Of a stretch of DNA of 64,000 nt, positions 20,364-28,507 are shown in pieces (position 1 is the stretch's first letter; every line of letters begins with the position of its first letter). Source of the stretch: Rivibacter sp049446155 (lineage in GTDB: Bacteria; Pseudomonadota; Gammaproteobacteria; Burkholderiales; Burkholderiaceae_C); contig NZ_JBMSEE010000001.1 of assembly GCF_049446155.1 (NCBI RefSeq), forward strand, positions 496,001 to 560,000, given 5' to 3'. A program made the position numbers and the translations under genes. The notes beneath the pieces were generated by a model. It was not told the DNA's origin. It saw nothing but the letters and a program-made list of their open reading frames with translations, and made no database searches.

Positions 20364-22076
20364 ATGGCTCTCAACGTCCCCGCCTACCAGGGCACGGAAT
20401 CCTTCGCAGCGCTGTTCGAGGAATCGCAGCAGCGCAACACCGTCAAGACCGGTGAAGTCATCACTGCCGAAGTGGTGGCCATCGACCAGAACTTCGTGGT
20501 CGTCAACGCCGGCCTGAAGAGCGAGGCCTACGTTCCCATCGACGAATTCCGCAACGACCAGGGTGGACTCGAAGTCCAGGTCGGCGACTTCGTCTCGGTC
20601 GCGATCGACGCGATCGAAAACGGCTACGGCGACACCATCCTCTCGCGCGACAAGGCCAAGCGCCTGGCCTCGTGGCTCTCGCTCGAGACGGCCCTCGACT
20701 CCGGCGACTTCGTCTCCGGCACCGTGTCGGGCAAGGTCAAGGGCGGCCTGACCGTGCTGGTCAACGGCATCCGCGCCTTCCTGCCGGGCTCGCTGATCGA
20801 CACCCGTCCGGTCAAGGACCTGACCCCGTTCGAAGGCAAGACCCTCGAGTTCAAGGTCATCAAGCTCGACCGCAAGCGCAACAACGTCGTGCTGTCGCGC
20901 CGCGCCGTCGTCGAAGCCTCGATGGGCGAAGAGCGCGCCAAGCTGCTCGAGACGCTGCGCGAAGGCGCCATCGTCAACGGCGTGGTCAAGAACATCACCG
21001 AGTACGGTGCGTTCGTCGACCTCGGCGGCATCGACGGCCTGCTGCACATCACCGACATGGCCTGGCGCCGCGTGCGTCACCCGAGCGAGGTGGTGCATGT
21101 CGGCCAGGAACTGACCGCCAAGGTCCTCAAGTTCGACGCCGAGAAGAACCGCGTCTCGCTGGGCCTCAAGCAGATGGGCGACGATCCGTGGATCGGCGTC
21201 TCGCGCCGCTACCCGAACGGCACGCGCCTGTTCGGCAAGGTCACGAACATCGCCGACTACGGCGCGTTCGTCGAGATCGAGCCGGGCATCGAAGGCCTGG
21301 TGCACGTTTCGGAAATGGACTGGACCAACAAGAACGTCGCCCCGAACAAGCTCGTGACGATGGGCGACGAGGTCGAGGTCATGGTGCTCGAGATCGACGA
21401 AGACAAGCGTCGCATCTCGCTGGGCATGAAGCAGTGCAAGCCGAACCCCTGGGACGAGTTCGCGCAGAACCATCAGCGCGGCGACAAGGTCAAGGGCCCG
21501 GTCAAGTCGATCACCGACTTCGGCGTGTTCGTCGGCCTGGCCGCGGGCATCGACGGCCTGGTGCACCTGTCGGACCTCTCTTGGAGCGAGCCGGGCGAAG
21601 CTGCGGTGCGCAACTACAAGAAGGGCCAGGAAGTCGAGGCCGTGGTGCTGGCGATCGACGTCGAGCGCGAGCGCATCTCGCTGGGCATCAAGCAACTCGA
21701 CGGCGACCCGTTCGCCACCTACACCACGATCAACGATCGCGGCATGACGGTGACGGGCAAGGTCAAGACGGTCGACGCGCGCGGCGCCGAGATCCAGCTC
21801 ACCGAAGATGTCACGGGCTACCTGCGCGCTTCGGAGATCAGCCGCGACCGCGTCGAGGACGCCCGCAACGTGCTGAAGGAAGGCGACGAAGTCACCGCCC
21901 TGATCATCAACATCGACCGCAAGCTGCGCTCGATCCAGCTGTCGATCAAGGCCAAGGACAACGCCGACAGCCAGGAAGCCATGCAGCGCCTGTCGGCCTC
22001 GTCCGAGCGTGAGAACGCCGGCACGACCAGCCTGGGCGCACTGCTCAAGGCCAAGCTCGACCAGAGCAACAGCTAA
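20364..22076 (+). CDS. rpsA: 30S ribosomal protein S1
   Basis: This 570-residue protein of six S1 (OB-fold) repeats helps the 30S subunit capture mRNA, especially messages with weak ribosome sites. Repeats are visible as recurring phrases such as GVVKNITEYGAFVDLGGIDGL, GKVTNIADYGAFVEIEPGIEGLVHVSEMDW and SLGMKQCKPNPW. The start MALNVPAYQGTESFAALFEES is the family start. An upstream ATG in the same frame would add 61 residues that overlap the aroA-cmk stop and are not convincing. The ribosome site is weak (GGAAAT), as known for rpsA genes that autoregulate. A GC-rich hairpin follows 7 nt after the stop. Confidence 0.97.
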   Translation: MALNVPAYQGTESFAALFEESQQRNTVKTGEVITAEVVAIDQNFVVVNAGLKSEAYVPIDEFRNDQGGLEVQVGDFVSVAIDAIENGYGDTILSRDKAKRLASWLSLETALDSGDFVSGTVSGKVKGGLTVLVNGIRAFLPGSLIDTRPVKDLTPFEGKTLEFKVIKLDRKRNNVVLSRRAVVEASMGEERAKLLETLREGAIVNGVVKNITEYGAFVDLGGIDGLLHITDMAWRRVRHPSEVVHVGQELTAKVLKFDAEKNRVSLGLKQMGDDPWIGVSRRYPNGTRLFGKVTNIADYGAFVEIEPGIEGLVHVSEMDWTNKNVAPNKLVTMGDEVEVMVLEIDEDKRRISLGMKQCKPNPWDEFAQNHQRGDKVKGPVKSITDFGVFVGLAAGIDGLVHLSDLSWSEPGEAAVRNYKKGQEVEAVVLAIDVERERISLGIKQLDGDPFATYTTINDRGMTVTGKVKTVDARGAEIQLTEDVTGYLRASEISRDRVEDARNVLKEGDEVTALIINIDRKLRSIQLSIKAKDNADSQEAMQRLSASSERENAGTTSLGALLKAKLDQSNS

Positions 22077-22083
22077 GCCGAAC

Positions 22084-22110
22084 GCCGTGCCCGCCTCGCG
22101 CGGGCACGGC
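22084..22110 (+). terminator. 11-bp hairpin after rpsA
   Basis: GCCGTGCCCGC, a 5-nt loop and GCGGGCACGGC form a perfect stem 7 nt after the rpsA stop codon. No U-tract follows, so it may attenuate or protect the rpsA message rather than fully terminate; ihfB starts 101 nt further on. Confidence 0.55.
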
Positions 22111-22211
22111 CCATCGGCTGTGGCGCCACCGCGTCGTCTCCGACGGCACGTGCGGCGCCAGACCCGATGGGTTCGCGAAACCTCCTTCGCGACGCCGACC
22201 ACCTCCACGCG

Positions 22212-22529
22212 ATGACACGCTCCGATCTCGTCGCCCGCCTGGGCGAACGTTTCAGCCAGCTGACGCACCGCGACGCCGAGTTCGCGGTCAAGACCATCCT
22301 CGACGCGATGAGCGACGCCCTCGCGCGCGGCCACCGCATCGAGATCCGCGGCTTCGGCAGCTTCTCGATCAACCGCCGCCCACCGCGCATCGGCCGCAAC
22401 CCGCGCTCCGGCGAGCAGGTCGTCATCCCCGAGAAGCTCGTGCCCCACTTCAAGCCCGGCAAGGCGCTGCGCGAAGCGGTCGACGAGCGCTCGGAGCAAG
22501 AAGAAGCCGCCGCGGCGCCGCGCGCCTGA
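22212..22529 (+). CDS. ihfB: Integration host factor subunit beta
   Basis: This 105-residue HU/IHF-family protein forms, with IhfA, a heterodimer that bends DNA sharply and assists replication, recombination and sigma-54 transcription. The start MTRSDLVARLGERF, the core RGFGSFSINRRPPRIGRNPRSGEQV with its intercalating proline arm, and KLVPHFKPGKALRE are typical of IhfB. The frame is open for 15 codons upstream but MTRSDL is the conserved start. The acidic tail EEAAAAP is slightly longer than in E. coli. Its place directly after rpsA is conserved across Proteobacteria. Confidence 0.95.
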   Translation: MTRSDLVARLGERFSQLTHRDAEFAVKTILDAMSDALARGHRIEIRGFGSFSINRRPPRIGRNPRSGEQVVIPEKLVPHFKPGKALREAVDERSEQEEAAAAPRA

Positions 22530-22571
22530 ATGCGCTGCATCCGCAGCCCCGGCGCCTAGAATCGCCGCGCC

Positions 22572-22883
22572 ATGCGTGCACTGACCTGGATCGTTCGCGG
22601 CCTCATCTTCTTTGCGCTGTTCGCCTTCGCTCTGAACAACCAGCACGAAGGTTCGGTGAAGTGGTTCTTCGGCCAGCAGTGGCGCGCGCCGATGGTCTTC
22701 ATCGTGCTTGGCGCGTTTGCGCTCGGCTGCGCGGTCGGCGTCGCGGCGATGGTGCCGAGCTGGTGGCGCCACCGCCGCACCGCCAACCGGCTGAAGCCGC
22801 CGCGCGAGGCGCCGCCCACCACGCAACTCGCGCCCGTCGACTCCCCTGCCCCATTGAACGAACCACCCCGCGATGGAATCTGA
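22572..22883 (+). CDS. lapA: LapA-family inner membrane protein
   Basis: This 103-residue protein has two membrane helices (about residues 6-22 and 41-62) separated by a short HEGSVKWFF loop, the LapA/DUF1049 pattern, and a cytosolic tail rich in Pro and Arg. LapA works with LapB in assembling LPS at the inner membrane. A TAGAAT hexamer ends 9 nt before the ATG and no Shine-Dalgarno sequence is present. That suggests a separate near-leaderless transcript in addition to read-through from ihfB. It overlaps lapB by 11 nt. Confidence 0.88.
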   Translation: MRALTWIVRGLIFFALFAFALNNQHEGSVKWFFGQQWRAPMVFIVLGAFALGCAVGVAAMVPSWWRHRRTANRLKPPREAPPTTQLAPVDSPAPLNEPPRDGI

Positions 22884-24039
22884 TCTGCCCTGGCTGGCCA
22901 TCGGCCTCGTGGGTCTGATGGTCGCCTTCGGCCTCGGCTTCGTCGCTGCGCGTTTCGACCTGCGCCAGTGGAAGCGCGAGGTCCAGGAGTCGCCCAAGGC
23001 CTACTACAAGGGCCTGAACCTGTTGCTCAACGAGCAGCAGGACAAGGCGATCGACGCCTTCATCGAGGCGATGCAGCAAGACCCCGGCACCGCCGACCTG
23101 CACTTCGCGCTGGGCAACCTGTTTCGACGCCGCGGCGAGTACGAACGCGCGGTGCGCGTGCACCAGCATCTGCTGTCGCGCGGCGACCTGCCCGAGAGCG
23201 ATCGCCAGAAGGCACAGCACGCGCTGGCGCAGGACTACCTGAGGGCCGGCCTGTTCGACCGCGCCGAAGCCGCTTTCCGCGCGCTCGACGGCACGCCGTT
23301 CGCCACCGACGCGCGGCTCGAGTTGCTGGGCCTGTATGAGCGTTCCCGCGACTGGCGCAATGCCATCGAGGTGGCCCGCAAGCTCGAGGCCAGCGGCGCC
23401 GGCTCGTTCGCAACCCGCATTGCCCACCACTGGTGCGAGATCGCGCAAGAGGCCGACGCCCGCCAGCGCACCGACGAAGCGCAAGCCGCGCTCGCCGAGG
23501 CGCGCGCGGCCGCGCCGCAGGCGCCGCGTCCTCTGATGTTGGCCGGCCAGCGCCTCGCTCGTGCCGGCGAGCATGCACAGGCACTCGCCGCCTGGAACGA
23601 GCTGTTCGCGCTGCATCCCGCGGCCGCTGCCCTGGCGGCGGGCGACTACGCCAGCAGCGCCGTGGCCGCCGGCGAGGTCGACGACGCCCGAGCGCGCCTG
23701 ACCGCGCTGCAGCAGCGGCGCCCGAGCATGTCCACGCTCGCTGCGCTGCTGCGCCTGGACACCGACGCCGCGTCGCGCCTCGCCCGCCTGCGCGACAACC
23801 TGCAGGACCAGCCCACGCTGTCGGCCGCCGCCGCATTGCTGGGCGAGCACGCCAAGGCCGGCGTGCCGCTGACCGGTGCCGACAGCGAACGGCTCGCCCA
23901 GGTCGTCGCGCAGCGCGCCAAGCCGCAGCAGCGCTACCGATGCGCGGCCTGCGGATTCGAGGCCCAGCACTACTTCTGGCAGTGCCCGGGCTGCCACAGC
24001 TGGGACAGCTACCCACCCAGCCTGATCGAGGACGCTTGA
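22873..24039 (+). CDS. lapB: LPS assembly protein LapB (YciM)
   Basis: This 388-residue protein has an N-terminal membrane anchor (LAIGLVGLMVAFGLGFVAARF). A run of tetratricopeptide repeats follows (about residues 35-350, for example YYKGLNLLLNEQQDKAIDAF). The C-terminal rubredoxin-like zinc knuckle has two cysteine pairs, CAACG and CPGC. In E. coli LapB hands LpxC to FtsH for degradation and so limits LPS synthesis. The order ihfB-lapA-lapB is conserved. The start overlaps lapA, and the stop overlaps the next glycosyltransferase start (TGATG), so the glycan cluster is translationally coupled to LPS control here. Confidence 0.95.
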   Translation: MESDLPWLAIGLVGLMVAFGLGFVAARFDLRQWKREVQESPKAYYKGLNLLLNEQQDKAIDAFIEAMQQDPGTADLHFALGNLFRRRGEYERAVRVHQHLLSRGDLPESDRQKAQHALAQDYLRAGLFDRAEAAFRALDGTPFATDARLELLGLYERSRDWRNAIEVARKLEASGAGSFATRIAHHWCEIAQEADARQRTDEAQAALAEARAAAPQAPRPLMLAGQRLARAGEHAQALAAWNELFALHPAAAALAAGDYASSAVAAGEVDDARARLTALQQRRPSMSTLAALLRLDTDAASRLARLRDNLQDQPTLSAAAALLGEHAKAGVPLTGADSERLAQVVAQRAKPQQRYRCAACGFEAQHYFWQCPGCHSWDSYPPSLIEDA

Positions 24040-24779
24040 TGGCCAGCGCCGACGCCGATCGCATCGTCCTGTGCATGAAGTGGGGCACGAAGTACGGACC
24101 CGAGTACGTCAACCGGCTCTACGCGATGGTGCGCCGCCACCTGAGCGGCGACTTCCGTTTCGTGTGCCTGACCGATGACGCCACCGGCCTGCGCGCGGAA
24201 GTGGAATGCCATCCCATTCCCGATCTCGCGCTGCCCGAGGGCAGCCCCGAACGCGGCTGGAAGAAGCTCACCACTTTCGAGGCCGACCTGCACGGCCTGC
24301 GCGGCACCGCGCTGTTCCTCGACGTCGACGTGGTCGTCACCGGCTCGCTCGACGCCTTCTTCGAGCACCCCGGCGAGTTCCTCATCATCCACGACTGGAA
24401 GCGGCCGTGGCGCGTGACCGGCAACTCGTCGGTCTACCGCTTTCGCCTCGGCGCCCACGCCGACGTATTGGAAGGCTTTCGCCGCAACGACGCCGCGGTC
24501 CGCGCGCAGTTCCGCAACGAACAGGCCTACCTGTCCGACGTGCTGCATCGCCAGGGCAAGCTCGCGTACTGGCCCGCCGAATGGTGCGCAAGCTGGAAGT
24601 ACCACTGCATCCCGCGCTTTCCGGCCAACCTCTGGCGCGAGCCCGCGGTGCCGCCGGGCGCGCGCATCCTGATCTTCCACGGCGTGATGAATCCGCCCGA
24701 CGCGATCGCCGGACGCAGCAACGGCAACTGGCGCTATGCGCGGCCGGCACCGTGGATCGCCAGCTACTGGCACGAGTAG
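24039..24779 (+). CDS. Putative GT-A glycosyltransferase, paralogue 1
   Basis: This 246-residue protein starts ADRIVLCMKWGTKYGPEYVNRLY. It carries the acidic metal/nucleotide-sugar motif in ALFLDVDVVVTGSLDAFF, followed by FLIIHDW and a conserved NSSVYRFR block. The same architecture occurs in two genes on the other strand (29414-30205 and 30208-31026), so these are paralogues. The fold resembles GT8-type retaining transferases, but the donor and acceptor cannot be read from sequence. Its ATG overlaps the lapB stop by one base. No membrane segment is visible, so it should act at the cytoplasmic face on a surface-glycan precursor. Confidence 0.75.
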   Translation: MASADADRIVLCMKWGTKYGPEYVNRLYAMVRRHLSGDFRFVCLTDDATGLRAEVECHPIPDLALPEGSPERGWKKLTTFEADLHGLRGTALFLDVDVVVTGSLDAFFEHPGEFLIIHDWKRPWRVTGNSSVYRFRLGAHADVLEGFRRNDAAVRAQFRNEQAYLSDVLHRQGKLAYWPAEWCASWKYHCIPRFPANLWREPAVPPGARILIFHGVMNPPDAIAGRSNGNWRYARPAPWIASYWHE

Positions 24780-24802
24780 GCCAACTTCACTGACACAGCG
24801 CG

Positions 24803-25705
24803 ATGAACAAGCCCACCGTCTTCATCCACACGAACAACCAGCAGATGCTCGGCGCGCTGCTCGCGGCTCACTCGTTTCGCAAGCACAGCCGGCATGCGGA
24901 CCGGTTCGACGTCAAGCTGCTGCGGCTGGAGGAGACGCCGCACCTGTACCGACGCGAGGGCCAGTCGTACCTGCGCATGGGAAAGCTGGCCGTGTGGCAC
25001 AACGACGATCTGCAGTCGTTCAGCCCGCTGCGTCGCATGGTGCCGCAGATCATGGGTTTCGAAGGCCGCGCCCTCGTCACCGATCCCGACGTGTTCTCGG
25101 TCGGGGGCGACGTGTGGGAGCTCCTGAGCTGCGATCTCGGCGACAAGGCCCTGCTGTGCCGCAATCTGCCGGCCTCGCAAGGCGGCGGCGAGGGCCGCTG
25201 GGCGACCAGCGTGATGGCGCTGGATTGCGCTCGTCTCGCACATTGGCGCTGGGACGACCAGATCGACGCCATGTTCGCCGGCCGGCTCGACTACAAGCCC
25301 TGGATCCAGCTCGTCGACGAAGACCCGCGCCTGATCGGCGAACTGCCCGAGGTCTGGAACTCGCTCGACAAGCTCGAACCCGAGACGCGTCTGCTTCACA
25401 TGACCGAACGCCTGACGCAGCCATGGAAGACCGGGCTGCCGATCGACTTCAACATGAATTTCCAAGGCCTCGGCGGCCAGCTGCGCCGCTGGCTGCGCGA
25501 CCGCGGCCTGATCGGCGCGCGGCGGCGCTACCAGCCGCACCCCGACGAGCGCCAGGAGGCGTTCTTCTTCGAGTTGCTGAAGGAATGCCTCGAGAACGGC
25601 ACCGTGACCGAGCGCTTCCTGCGCGACGCCATCGCCGCGCATGACGTGCGGCCCGACGTGTTCGACAAGGTCGCGCAGGCCGGGTATCGGCGCGTCGCCG
25701 CGTGA
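24803..25705 (+). CDS. Putative glycosyltransferase-like protein
   Basis: This 300-residue soluble protein begins KPTVFIHTNNQQMLGALLAAHSFRKHS, the shape of a GT-A nucleotide-binding start that handles a surface-retrieval list of sugar donors. It contains RALVTDPDVFSVGG, in which DPD stands where a DXD motif is expected. Later phrases include WNSLDKLEPETRLLHMTE and the Arg-rich LRRWLRDRGLIGARRR. I would class it as a nucleotide-diphospho-sugar transferase of unknown specificity. It lies 23 nt after paralogue 1 and overlaps the next gene by 4 nt (GTGA), so all three plus-strand genes form one translational unit. Confidence 0.65.
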   Translation: MNKPTVFIHTNNQQMLGALLAAHSFRKHSRHADRFDVKLLRLEETPHLYRREGQSYLRMGKLAVWHNDDLQSFSPLRRMVPQIMGFEGRALVTDPDVFSVGGDVWELLSCDLGDKALLCRNLPASQGGGEGRWATSVMALDCARLAHWRWDDQIDAMFAGRLDYKPWIQLVDEDPRLIGELPEVWNSLDKLEPETRLLHMTERLTQPWKTGLPIDFNMNFQGLGGQLRRWLRDRGLIGARRRYQPHPDERQEAFFFELLKECLENGTVTERFLRDAIAAHDVRPDVFDKVAQAGYRRVAA

Positions 25706-26796
25706 GCCTCGGCACGGCGCCGGGGCGCCACGTCTTCCTCGCGCGCAGCAGCCTGCAGTTTCTGCTCAGCGCGGCCATGGCCGAGTCGCTGCGCGACGGC
25801 CCGCGCGCGACGAGCCGCATCATCTTCCTGCCCGACATGCTCGATCCCGCGCTGCATGCGCAAGTCGTCGCATCGTGGGCCGATCCGCCGGTCGATCGGG
25901 TCGTCTTCATCGAGCCGCGCGGCGCACGGTCGGCTGCGCAGGTGCGCCGGGATCTGAGCCGCGCGCTGGCCGAGGCGCAGCCGCTGTCGGTCACCGTCTT
26001 CAACGATCGCGAGGAAGCCGGCCAGACCCTGCTGATCGAAGCAGCGAAGCGCTTTGCGCACGCCACGAGGCGCTGCGCCGAGGACGGCGCCCTCGCCTAC
26101 ACCGGCTTCACGTACCGGCCCCACGGCTGGTGGGTCCGTTGGCGTCAGCGACTGCGCATGGGCGCCGGCTGGGCCGACGTGCGCGTGCTGGGCACGCACC
26201 CGCTGGTGCAGGAGTACCACGCCTTGCACCCCGCGCTGTTGCGCCGGGAGCTGGCCGGGCCGCGCGTGCGCGCGCTGCCCGGCGCCGCGCTCAATGCGCC
26301 GTCGATCCGCCGCTTCGCGAACGACTACTGCGCGCGCGCCGGATTCGATCCGTCGAACGTGCCCGATAACAGCGCCTTGCTGACGCTCAGCCACTCGAGC
26401 TATGCACAGCGCAATCCCGACTACGTCGAGCGGCTGCGCACCTGCGCCGCGGCTCTCGCGGCGAGCGGCGCCAGGCTCTACGTGAAGCACCACCCGCGCG
26501 AGGTCGCGCCCGATCCGCTCGGCCTGCTCGCGCAAGGCCTGGGCACCGAGGTTCCGCGAGGCCTGCCGGCCGAATGCATCTACCTGCTGTGGCGCGAACG
26601 CCCGGTGCGGGTCATCGGCGGAATGAGCACCAGCCTGCTCACCGCCGCGCTGCTGATGCCGAATGCGCGCGTCGAGGCGTTGCTGCACGCCTCCAATGCC
26701 GGCGACAGCTGGGATCCGGCGCTGCTCGAGGCCTTGCGCATCTCGCCGTGGCGCGGCGCAGGCGGCGAGCCTCAAGCGCGCTTTTCGATCCAGTAG
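25702..26796 (+). CDS. Polysialyltransferase-like (GT-B) protein
   Basis: This 364-residue protein has the layout of sialyl- or polysialyltransferase-like GT-B enzymes. The N-terminus is HVFLARSSLQFLLSAAMAES. The C-terminal half carries LYVKHHPRE (the His-Pro motif) and VIGGMSTSLLTAALL (the Ser-containing donor-phosphate motif), separated by about 60 residues as in those families. Any sialic acid link is only family-level: no sialic acid synthesis or CMP-activation gene is seen in the window. The GTG start overlaps the preceding stop by 4 nt. The 3' end overlaps the convergent methyltransferase gene by 25 bp. Confidence 0.6.
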   Translation: MSLGTAPGRHVFLARSSLQFLLSAAMAESLRDGPRATSRIIFLPDMLDPALHAQVVASWADPPVDRVVFIEPRGARSAAQVRRDLSRALAEAQPLSVTVFNDREEAGQTLLIEAAKRFAHATRRCAEDGALAYTGFTYRPHGWWVRWRQRLRMGAGWADVRVLGTHPLVQEYHALHPALLRRELAGPRVRALPGAALNAPSIRRFANDYCARAGFDPSNVPDNSALLTLSHSSYAQRNPDYVERLRTCAAALAASGARLYVKHHPREVAPDPLGLLAQGLGTEVPRGLPAECIYLLWRERPVRVIGGMSTSLLTAALLMPNARVEALLHASNAGDSWDPALLEALRISPWRGAGGEPQARFSIQ

Positions 26797-27383
26797 GTCA
26801 GCTCGTAGATCGAAAGCACGCCGGCGCAGTAGCGCTCGAACAGCTCGATCGTGCGCGGGCTCAGGTTGACGAGCGGATTCAGCAGGTCCGACAGCATCGG
26901 CACGCGCAAGCCCAGCAGGCGCAGGCGGCCATAGGGCCTGAACCCCAGCTTCACGCGCGCAAGGTGCCAGCCGGGCGTGCGCACGTAGGCCGGCACCTTG
27001 CGCGGCAGGCACGTGGTCTCGCACAAGTAGCTGAACGTGTGCACCGCAAACGCCTGGCGGTGCGTCGGGTCGGCATGGAAGTACGGGTTGGAGAAATGCG
27101 GCACGACAAAGCGCATGCGCCCGCCCGGCATCAGCACGCGATCGATCTCGGCCAGCAGCGCACGCAGCGCCTGTGCGTCGAGGTGCTCGAGCATGTGGCG
27201 CGAGTAGACCTCGTCGACCGAATGCGCGGGCAGCGAGCGCAGGTACTCCAGCACGTCCATGCGTACCTGCGCGGTGGTGTGCTCGCCGAGATCGACGCCG
27301 AGAAAGCCGTCGAGAGGTTTCGAGCCGCAGCCCAGGTTCAGGCGCAGGCCGCCGTTGGCGGCGCGAAAGGCGGTATCGGACAT
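26772..27383 (-). CDS. Class I SAM-dependent methyltransferase
   Basis: This 203-residue protein has the methyltransferase-11-type motif LRLNLGCGSKPLDGFLGVDL near the N-terminus. It also has DEVYSRHMLEHLDAQALRALL and LMPGGRMRFVVPHFSNPYFHADPTH, typical of small-molecule or sugar methyltransferases in surface polysaccharide loci. The C-terminal 80 residues are helical and Arg-rich. It is the last gene of the minus-strand arm of the glycan cluster, 38 nt after the glycosyltransferase before it. It may cap or modify a sugar; the substrate is unknown. It overlaps the convergent gene by 25 bp. Confidence 0.78.
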   Translation of the reverse strand: MSDTAFRAANGGLRLNLGCGSKPLDGFLGVDLGEHTTAQVRMDVLEYLRSLPAHSVDEVYSRHMLEHLDAQALRALLAEIDRVLMPGGRMRFVVPHFSNPYFHADPTHRQAFAVHTFSYLCETTCLPRKVPAYVRTPGWHLARVKLGFRPYGRLRLLGLRVPMLSDLLNPLVNLSPRTIELFERYCAGVLSIYELTYWIEKRA

Positions 27384-27421
27384 GGGCACGAGACAGTGAA
27401 GGAATCGCGAAGGTCGGCGCG

Positions 27422-28507
27422 TCAGCGCGCCGCGAGCTCGCCGAGCACGTCGGCCCAGCGACGCGCAACCACCGCCGGCGCATAGCGGGCCTGCAGCCGA
27501 TCGCGCGCGGCGGCGATGCGCCGCGCGCGATTCTCGCCGTCGGACATCAGCTGCGCCAGGCCGGCGTCCCAGTCGTCGAGGACCGCGAGGTCGCGAAACT
27601 CCTCGTAGCTGGGAAGCGCGTCGGCTGCAACCGCCAGGCCGTTGATGAAGGCGGTCGCCAGCCGGTTGTTGGTCTTGCAGCGCGTGAACGGATTGCTCTG
27701 CACCGGGATCAGCGCGATGTCGACGCTGCGCAGCGCGCGCGCGAAATTGGCGCCCGACCACGGCAGGTACAGCGACGGCCACGGCCATTCGCGGCTGACC
27801 TCGCGGTAGGTGCGCCAGCGGTTGCTGACCACCAGCAACGACACAGGCTCGCGGCGATGGTGGGCCGCCAACGCCTGGGCGATGCGCGAGAGATCCTGCA
27901 TGCCGCTGCCGGCATAGGACGCGCCGTGGTTGCCGAACCACAGCAACCGACGGCCCGGCGCGACGCGGTGCCAGCGCTGGAACAGCGCCAGCCGCAGCGC
28001 ATGAATCGCGTCGTGGCGACGCCGATCTGCGGGGTCCGCGACATCGAGGTCGAGGCCGTCCGGTATCACCGTGATCGGCGTCGACTCCCCGCAGGCGCGG
28101 CGCACCGATTCGCCCAACGTCGGCGATGCGACCACGACGCGATCGACGGCCTCGCACGCACGCCGCAGCTGATCGGCGCGCTCGCGCCAGCGCGGCTCGT
28201 CACCCTCGGCATGGAAATGGTCATCGCACAGGTCGAGCACGAGGCGCGTGCCGACTCGCGTCCGCAGTTCGCGGGCCTGGGCGAGTGACGCCTCGTCGTA
28301 ACGCTTGCCCAGCACCAGCACGCCCGGGGGCCGCTGACCCGGCTCGAACAGCGTCGCGTCCATGCCCTGGCGTTGCAGTTGGCCCATGACCTGAAGGCAG
28401 CGAATGCGTGTGCTCGCGACCTGCGACTGGGCCGAGCGAGGCCAAAAGCCGATCGACGCGCTCCCGAGCCGTTCGCGCGCAGGGCTCGCTTCAGCGATCG
28501 CGTCCAT
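27422..28507 (-). CDS. Glycosyltransferase (GT-B, GT4-like)
   Basis: This 361-residue protein has an N-terminal Rossmann part (VLVLGKRYDEASL, LVLDLCDDHFH, RVVVASPTLGESVRR) and a C-terminal part with LLWFGNHGASYAGSGM, DIALIPVQ and NNRLATAFINGLAVAAD. These are the usual donor-binding elements of GT4-like retaining transferases, though the EX7E motif is degenerate. The start MDAIAEASPARE overlaps the upstream gene by 17 nt. It belongs to the minus-strand arm of the glycan cluster. Confidence 0.72.
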   Translation of the reverse strand: MDAIAEASPARERLGSASIGFWPRSAQSQVASTRIRCLQVMGQLQRQGMDATLFEPGQRPPGVLVLGKRYDEASLAQARELRTRVGTRLVLDLCDDHFHAEGDEPRWRERADQLRRACEAVDRVVVASPTLGESVRRACGESTPITVIPDGLDLDVADPADRRRHDAIHALRLALFQRWHRVAPGRRLLWFGNHGASYAGSGMQDLSRIAQALAAHHRREPVSLLVVSNRWRTYREVSREWPWPSLYLPWSGANFARALRSVDIALIPVQSNPFTRCKTNNRLATAFINGLAVAADALPSYEEFRDLAVLDDWDAGLAQLMSDGENRARRIAAARDRLQARYAPAVVARRWADVLGELAAR

